From assembly GCA_002732845.1 (NCBI GenBank), contig NVSZ01000016.1:3940-13059 (forward strand): a DNA stretch of 9,120 bases, given 5' to 3'. Below the pieces are notes generated by a model. It ran no database searches. It saw only the letters and a list, made by a program, of their open reading frames with translations, and was not told the origin of the DNA. Below are positions 5,135-9,120 of the stretch, one piece after another (position 1 is the stretch's first letter; each line of letters opens with the position of its first letter). The translations under genes were made by a program, and so were the position numbers. The DNA comes from Rhodospirillaceae bacterium (lineage in GTDB: Bacteria > Pseudomonadota > Alphaproteobacteria > Rhodospirillales > Magnetovibrionaceae).

Positions 5135-6151
5135 ATGAAACGTACATTAACAATTGCAACAGGCGTTGCTGCAGCGGCGATGGTCGCATCATCAGCATTT
5201 GCTGGTACTCTTGACGACGTTAAAAGCCGTGGCATGTTGTCATGCGGTGTAAGCACAGGCCTTCCAGGTTTTTCACAACCTGATGATAAAAACAACTGGA
5301 CCGGTATCGACGTTGACGTTTGTCGCGCGGTTGCTGCAGCTGTTTTGGGCGACGCTAACAAAGTCAGCTTCAAGCCGTTGACCGCCAAAGAACGCTTTAC
5401 CGCGTTGCAGTCTGGCGAAATCGATATGCTGTCTCGTAACACCACATGGACACACACCCGTGACACATCACTGGGTCTGAACTTTGCTGGCGTGAACTAT
5501 TATGATGGTCAAGGTTTCTTGGTTCAAAAAGCACTGGGCGTAAAATCCGCTCTTGAACTCAATGGCGCATCTGTTTGTATTCAAGCGGGTACCACCACCG
5601 AGTTGAACCTGGCTGATTATTTCCGTTTGAACGGCATGAAGTATTCTTCTGTTGTTTTCGACACATCAGACCAAACACGCGAAGGCTTTGAATCTGGCCG
5701 TTGCGATATTTTGACATCTGACCAATCTCAGTTGTATGCGATCCGCTCTAAAATGGCGAAACCAGGCAGCGCGGTTGTGATGCCTGAAGTGATCTCCAAA
5801 GAACCTTTGGGCCCTGTTGTTCGCCAAGGCGACGATCAGTGGTTCAACATTGTTCGTTGGACATTGTTCGCACAGATCAATGCCGAAGAAATGGGCGTAA
5901 CATCTGGCAACGCTGCTGAAATGAAAAACTCAAAAGATCCTGCCAAACAACGTCTGTTGGGCACAAGCGGTAACGCTGGTGAAAAATTGGGTCTTAGCGA
6001 AGACTGGGCTTTCAACGCGATTAGCCAGGTTGGTAACTATGGTGAAATGTTCGACCGTAATGTTGGACCTTCCACACCCTTGGCAATCTCCCGTGGCTTG
6101 AATGCCTTGTGGAGCAACGGTGGCCTGCAATACGCACCACCTGTTCGCTAA
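5135..6151 (+). CDS. aapJ: AapJ, periplasmic general L-amino acid binding protein
   Basis: The soluble receptor of the Aap ABC importer; it captures many L-amino acids in the periplasm and delivers them to AapQM. It has 338 aa, the usual length. A Sec signal peptide covers residues 1-23 (MKRTL, Ala-rich core, cleavage after AFA), giving a mature start GTLDDVKSRG. Family features are LSCGVSTGLPGFS (35-47), WTGIDVDVCRAVAAAVLGD (55-73), ALQSGEIDMLSRNTTWT (90-106) with the RNTTWT signature, and several cysteines including Cys37 and Cys63 plus those in SVCIQAG and SGRCDIL. The C-terminal lobe has SKEPLGPVVRQGDDQW and ends in GGLQYAPPVR. The gene is preceded by a 299-bp dyad-rich region and followed by a strong stem-loop before aapQ, which fits abundant, separately tuned expression. 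Assignment to AapJ rather than the glutamate/aspartate-specific relatives rests on overall similarity and on the aapQMP neighbours. Confidence 0.96.
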   Translation: MKRTLTIATGVAAAAMVASSAFAGTLDDVKSRGMLSCGVSTGLPGFSQPDDKNNWTGIDVDVCRAVAAAVLGDANKVSFKPLTAKERFTALQSGEIDMLSRNTTWTHTRDTSLGLNFAGVNYYDGQGFLVQKALGVKSALELNGASVCIQAGTTTELNLADYFRLNGMKYSSVVFDTSDQTREGFESGRCDILTSDQSQLYAIRSKMAKPGSAVVMPEVISKEPLGPVVRQGDDQWFNIVRWTLFAQINAEEMGVTSGNAAEMKNSKDPAKQRLLGTSGNAGEKLGLSEDWAFNAISQVGNYGEMFDRNVGPSTPLAISRGLNALWSNGGLQYAPPVR

Positions 6152-6160
6152 ACTAAATGA

Positions 6161-6202
6161 GCTTTCGGCCATGTCTTCCCAGACATGGCCGAAATGCTTT
6201 TT
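6161..6202 (+). terminator. Stem-loop between aapJ and aapQ (partial terminator or mRNA stabiliser)
   Basis: A perfect 14-bp stem pairs TTTCGGCCATGTCT (6163-6176) with AGACATGGCCGAAA (6181-6194) across a UCCC tetraloop, followed by TGC and five T (6198-6202). It begins 11 nt after the aapJ stop. In many binding-protein operons such a hairpin lets most transcripts end after the receptor gene, or protects its 3' end, while some read through to the permease genes. That role is inferred from family arrangement. Confidence 0.85.
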
Positions 6203-6254
6203 AGCACTTTTTTGAGATTTCTTTTCTTCAATACAGTGGGTGGGACTTCGCGTT

Positions 6255-7439
6255 ATGGCTGATCATACAGATCAACAACCCAAGACAGCGATTTGGAACG
6301 ATCCAACGTTCAGGGCAATCGTTTTTCAGATTTTGGCAGTCGTCGCCATTATTTATGTCTTTTGGACGATCTTCGACAATACGCTAACAAACATGGACAA
6401 ACGTGGCATCACCACGGGGTTCAAATTCCTTGATAATCCAGCAGGCTTTGGCATCTTGATGACGCTCATCGAATATGATGAGACCTACAGTTATGGGCGG
6501 ACCTTTTTTGTTGGTTTGATGAACACCCTTTTGGTGTCGGTGATCGGTGTTGTCTTTGCAACAGCCTTGGGCTTTACCTTGGGTGTGGCGCGGTTGTCGA
6601 ATAACTGGGTTATTTCAAAGTTGGCGACGATTTATGTGGAAGTGTTGCGCAACATTCCTTTGCTGCTGCAAATCTTCTTTTGGTATTTCGCGATCTTGCT
6701 CAAGAATTTACCGCACCCCCGCGAGAGTATGAATTTTAACGACAGCGTCTTTTTAAATGCACGCGGTCTGTATACGCCGGGCCCCGTTCCCACGGACGGT
6801 TTTTTTGTGGTGTGGCTGGCCTTTGGCCTTGGCATCATGGCGACTGTTTATCTGGTGCGCTGGGCGCACAAGCGTCAAGACGAGCAAGGTTTGCAATTTC
6901 CGGTATTCAGCTCGGCGGTGGGCCTCGTCATTGGTCTTCCTTTGTTGGCCTTCTTTGTTATGGGGATGCCGATGGAATTGGATTACCCGTCGTTGCAAGG
7001 CTTTAACTTCCAAGGCGGCATGCGGGTTATTCCCGAACTGATGGCTTTGTCTTGGGCTTTGTCGTTGTATACGGCGGCGTTTATTGCCGAAATCGTGCGT
7101 GCGGGTATTCAGGGTGTGACCCATGGTCAAACCGAAGCCGCTCATGCGATGGGCCTGCGCAATGCTCCAACCCTGCGTTTGGTGGTTATTCCCCAAGCCA
7201 TGCGCATCATCATCCCGCCCCTGACCAGTCAGTATTTGAATTTGGTTAAGAACTCGTCATTGGCGACCGCCATTGGTTATCCTGATTTGGTTGCCGTGTT
7301 CATGGGCACGACTTTGAACCAAACCGGTCAGGCCGTGGAAGTCGTGGGTATGACGATGGCTGTGTACCTGATCATCAGTTTGGTGATTTCCAGCTTTATG
7401 AATTGGTGGAATAAAAAAATGGCATTGGTGGAGCGCTAG
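6255..7439 (+). CDS. aapQ: AapQ, inner-membrane permease of the L-amino acid ABC transporter
   Basis: One of the two membrane subunits (HisMQ-type, 394 aa) forming the translocation path with AapM. Transmembrane segments are visible at about 22-41, 88-111, 122-149, 184-201, 218-237, 262-282 and 364-383. The ABC-permease EAA loop that docks the ATPase is HGQTEAAHAMGLRNAPTLRLVVIPQ (290-314, listed here by position; key residues Glu294, Ala295, Gly300). NLVKNSSLATAIGYPDL (329-345) is typical of polar amino acid permeases. The unusually long region between the first helices and the core domain is normal for AapQ/BztB. The start at 6255 (MADHT) is preferred: GGGTGGGA lies about 9 nt upstream and homologues start near here; a GTG at 6240 would add five residues. 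It is 103 bp after aapJ, with the hairpin between, and 2 nt before aapM. Confidence 0.94.
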   Translation: MADHTDQQPKTAIWNDPTFRAIVFQILAVVAIIYVFWTIFDNTLTNMDKRGITTGFKFLDNPAGFGILMTLIEYDETYSYGRTFFVGLMNTLLVSVIGVVFATALGFTLGVARLSNNWVISKLATIYVEVLRNIPLLLQIFFWYFAILLKNLPHPRESMNFNDSVFLNARGLYTPGPVPTDGFFVVWLAFGLGIMATVYLVRWAHKRQDEQGLQFPVFSSAVGLVIGLPLLAFFVMGMPMELDYPSLQGFNFQGGMRVIPELMALSWALSLYTAAFIAEIVRAGIQGVTHGQTEAAHAMGLRNAPTLRLVVIPQAMRIIIPPLTSQYLNLVKNSSLATAIGYPDLVAVFMGTTLNQTGQAVEVVGMTMAVYLIISLVISSFMNWWNKKMALVER

Positions 7440-7441
7440 AC

Positions 7442-8536
7442 ATGAGCAAAATATTTACGCCCTTACCCGATTTACCCGCACCGGACTCTTCAAAGGGATT
7501 TATTGGCTGGTTGCGGCACAATCTTTTTTCCACACCGATCAACTCTGTGTTGTCGGTTGTGGCCCTGTACATCGTTTTTTCGGCTGTGATTCCGGCCCTT
7601 AATTGGGCTGTGTTTTCGGCCAATTGGACGGGTCTGACCGAAGACGCCTGTAACAGTGGCGGTGCCTGTTGGCCGTTTGTGGCCTCGCGCCTCGATTTCT
7701 TTATTTATGGGTTTTATCCGTCGGAATTAACGTGGCGGTTGGATTTATCGTTCCTCTTGCTGGCGCTGACCTTTGGTCCTCAATTCGTCGAGGCTTTTCC
7801 GTACAAAAAAAATCTGGGTATATTCTCCGTAACGGGTTTTCCCATCATTGCGTATTTCCTGATTTCCGGCGGGTCCTTTGGCTTGGAAAGTGTGCCGACT
7901 GAAAAATGGGGTGGATTGTCCCTGACACTGTTGTTGGCGTATGTCGGTATCGTTGCGGCCCTGCCGATTGGTATTGCGCTGGCCTTGGGTCGGCGTTCTG
8001 AAATGCCGGTGATCCGTACATTCTGTATTGGCTTTATCGAATTGTGGCGCGGTGTGCCGTTGATTTCGGTGTTGTTTATGGCGTCGGTAATGTTGCCGTT
8101 GTTTTTGCCCGAAGGCGTCAACTTTGACAAATTGCTCCGCGCCTTGATCGGTATCACGATGTTCCAATCAGCGTATATGGCGGAAGTCATCCGCGGTGGT
8201 TTGCAGGCCATTCCCCGCGGTCAATACGAAGCCGCCTCGGCAATGGGCATGAACTATTGGAAAATGATGTTTTTGGTGGTTTTACCGCAAGCCCTGAAAT
8301 TGGTTATTCCAGGTATCGTGAACACCTTTATCGCTTTGTTTAAAGATACCACGCTGGTTTTGATCATCGGTCTTTTCGATATTTTGGCCACCGTGAACAG
8401 TGCCATTCAAGATCCCAAGTGGGGCGCCGTCGAAACCGAAGGTTATGTTTTTGCCGCCTTCTGTTTTTGGGTTTTTTGCTTTTCCATGTCGCGTTATAGC
8501 CAAAAACTGGAACGTAAACTTCATACTGGCCATTAA
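7442..8536 (+). CDS. aapM: AapM, second inner-membrane permease of the L-amino acid ABC transporter
   Basis: The partner permease of AapQ (364 aa). Hydrophobic helices lie at about 34-55, 100-117, 127-142, 159-182, 195-221, 234-250, 284-316 and 334-350. The EAA docking loop is at 262-284 with YEAASAMGMNYWKMMF, starting at Tyr262. FIELWRGVPLISVLFM (198-213) and ALFKDTTLVLIIGLFD (298-313) are characteristic of the HisM/GlnP permease group. Residues 1-30 are cytoplasmic, and a periplasmic loop at about 60-95 holds two cysteines (70 and 76). GGAG overlaps the end of aapQ 8 nt before the ATG, and the 2-nt gap implies translational coupling. AapP follows after 24 nt. The protein is intact and of normal family length. 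Confidence 0.95.
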   Translation: MSKIFTPLPDLPAPDSSKGFIGWLRHNLFSTPINSVLSVVALYIVFSAVIPALNWAVFSANWTGLTEDACNSGGACWPFVASRLDFFIYGFYPSELTWRLDLSFLLLALTFGPQFVEAFPYKKNLGIFSVTGFPIIAYFLISGGSFGLESVPTEKWGGLSLTLLLAYVGIVAALPIGIALALGRRSEMPVIRTFCIGFIELWRGVPLISVLFMASVMLPLFLPEGVNFDKLLRALIGITMFQSAYMAEVIRGGLQAIPRGQYEAASAMGMNYWKMMFLVVLPQALKLVIPGIVNTFIALFKDTTLVLIIGLFDILATVNSAIQDPKWGAVETEGYVFAAFCFWVFCFSMSRYSQKLERKLHTGH

Positions 8537-8560
8537 AGTTAAGAAGATAGGACTGAAACA

Positions 8561-9120
8561 ATGACGTCTAATAAACCTGCAATCGAATTGGTCGACATGA
8601 ATAAATGGTATGGTGACTTCCATGTTTTGAAAGACATCAACCTCACCGTTGCCGAAGGCGAACGCATCGTGATTTGTGGGCCTTCGGGGTCTGGTAAATC
8701 AACGATGATCCGCTGCATTAACCGTTTGGAAGAACATCAAACCGGAAAAATCGTCGTCACCGGGATCGAACTCACCGAAGATTTAAAACGCATCGACGAA
8801 GTGCGCAAAGAAGTGGGCATGTGCTTTCAGCACTTTAACCTGTTTCCGCATTTAACGGTTTTAGAAAACTGCACACTTGGCCCAATCTGGGTGCGCAAGA
8901 TGCCGAAAAAAGAAGCCGAAGATGTTGCCATGCATTATCTGGAACGTGTAAAAATTCCGGAGCAAGCCGCAAAGTTCCCCGGTCAATTGTCCGGTGGTCA
9001 GCAACAACGTGTGGCGATTGCCCGCTCATTATGCATGAGCCCGAAAATCATGTTGTTCGATGAACCAACCTCTGCTCTTGATCCCGAAATGATCAAGGAA
9101 GTTTTGGATGTTATGGTGGA
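8561..9120 (+). CDS. aapP: AapP, ATPase subunit of the L-amino acid ABC transporter (3' end outside window)
   Basis: The first 186 codons of the cytoplasmic nucleotide-binding subunit that powers AapQM. Visible motifs: Walker [10 protein letters not shown] (40-48), Q-loop FQHFNLFPH (89-97), signature LSGGQQQR (143-150), Walker [15 protein letters not shown] (163-176) and the D-loop. [11 protein letters not shown] (16-26) supplies the A-loop aromatic (Tyr17). The H-loop and the end of the protein, roughly 60-70 residues in this family, lie beyond the window. The ATG at 8561 has AGGA 8 nt upstream. NMNKWYGD-type starts and [11 protein letters not shown] and IWVRKMPKK stretches are close to rhizobial AapP, which fits the gene order. 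Cys88 replaces the valine usual before the Q-loop; this should not affect catalysis. All motifs in the visible part are intact. Confidence 0.95.
   Translation, partial: MTSNKPAIELVDMNKWYGDFHVLKDINLTVAEGERIVICGPSGSGKSTMIRCINRLEEHQTGKIVVTGIELTEDLKRIDEVRKEVGMCFQHFNLFPHLTVLENCTLGPIWVRKMPKKEAEDVAMHYLERVKIPEQAAKFPGQLSGGQQQRVAIARSLCMSPKIMLFDEPTSALDPEMIKEVLDVMV

Noticed and set aside
6753..7196. 147-codon minus-strand frame within aapQ
   Set aside because: It is an antisense shadow of the permease coding sequence, with a His/Arg-rich composition typical of such shadows.
7745..8211. Two overlapping minus-strand frames of 140 and 143 codons in aapM
   Set aside because: Both are antisense to a full-length AapM with an intact EAA motif; neither resembles a known protein.

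Overview
The window looks like chromosome of a moderate-GC, free-living alphaproteobacterium, possibly a marine Rhodospirillales-type organism. This rests on gene content: a complete aapJQM gene set followed by the start of aapP (the general L-amino acid ABC transporter typical of Alphaproteobacteria), a receiver domain closely resembling DivK, and a small class I (c2-type) cytochrome c. The genus cannot be named from the sequence alone. No rRNA, tRNA, CRISPR array, insertion sequence or phage gene is visible.

Left part (1-1713): the 5' two-fifths or so of a DASS/SLC13-family anion transporter runs leftward off the window. Next comes a leftward secreted cytochrome c gene with a strong GC-rich terminator just past its stop. 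A 354 to 369 bp non-coding region then separates the cytochrome gene from a rightward gene. It carries a plausible promoter with a dyad across its -10 element.

Middle (1714-4835): the rightward gene encodes a DivK-like receiver fused to a bacteriohemerythrin domain, that is, a phosphorylation input joined to a probable O2-binding di-iron module. It converges on a leftward AlkC-type DNA alkylation-repair glycosylase with a C-terminal Ig-like domain, and three 11-bp tandem repeats lie across the junction. The alkC gene is divergent from a rightward M20D amidohydrolase gene, with only 46 bp between the two start codons.

Right part (4836-9120): an AT-rich 299-bp region full of dyads and repeats precedes the aap operon. 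aapJ (periplasmic binding protein) is followed by a 14-bp perfect stem-loop with a short U-tract, then aapQ and aapM (permeases, 2 nt apart), then aapP (ATPase, cut by the window end). The hairpin fits the common arrangement in which the binding protein is made in excess over the membrane components. The upstream amidohydrolase could feed the pathway by releasing amino acids from N-acyl conjugates, but that link is inferred from position only.

The most unusual items are the DivK-hemerythrin fusion, whose last iron-ligand pair has non-canonical spacing, and the DASS transporter, in which the usual SNT binding motif reads EHT.
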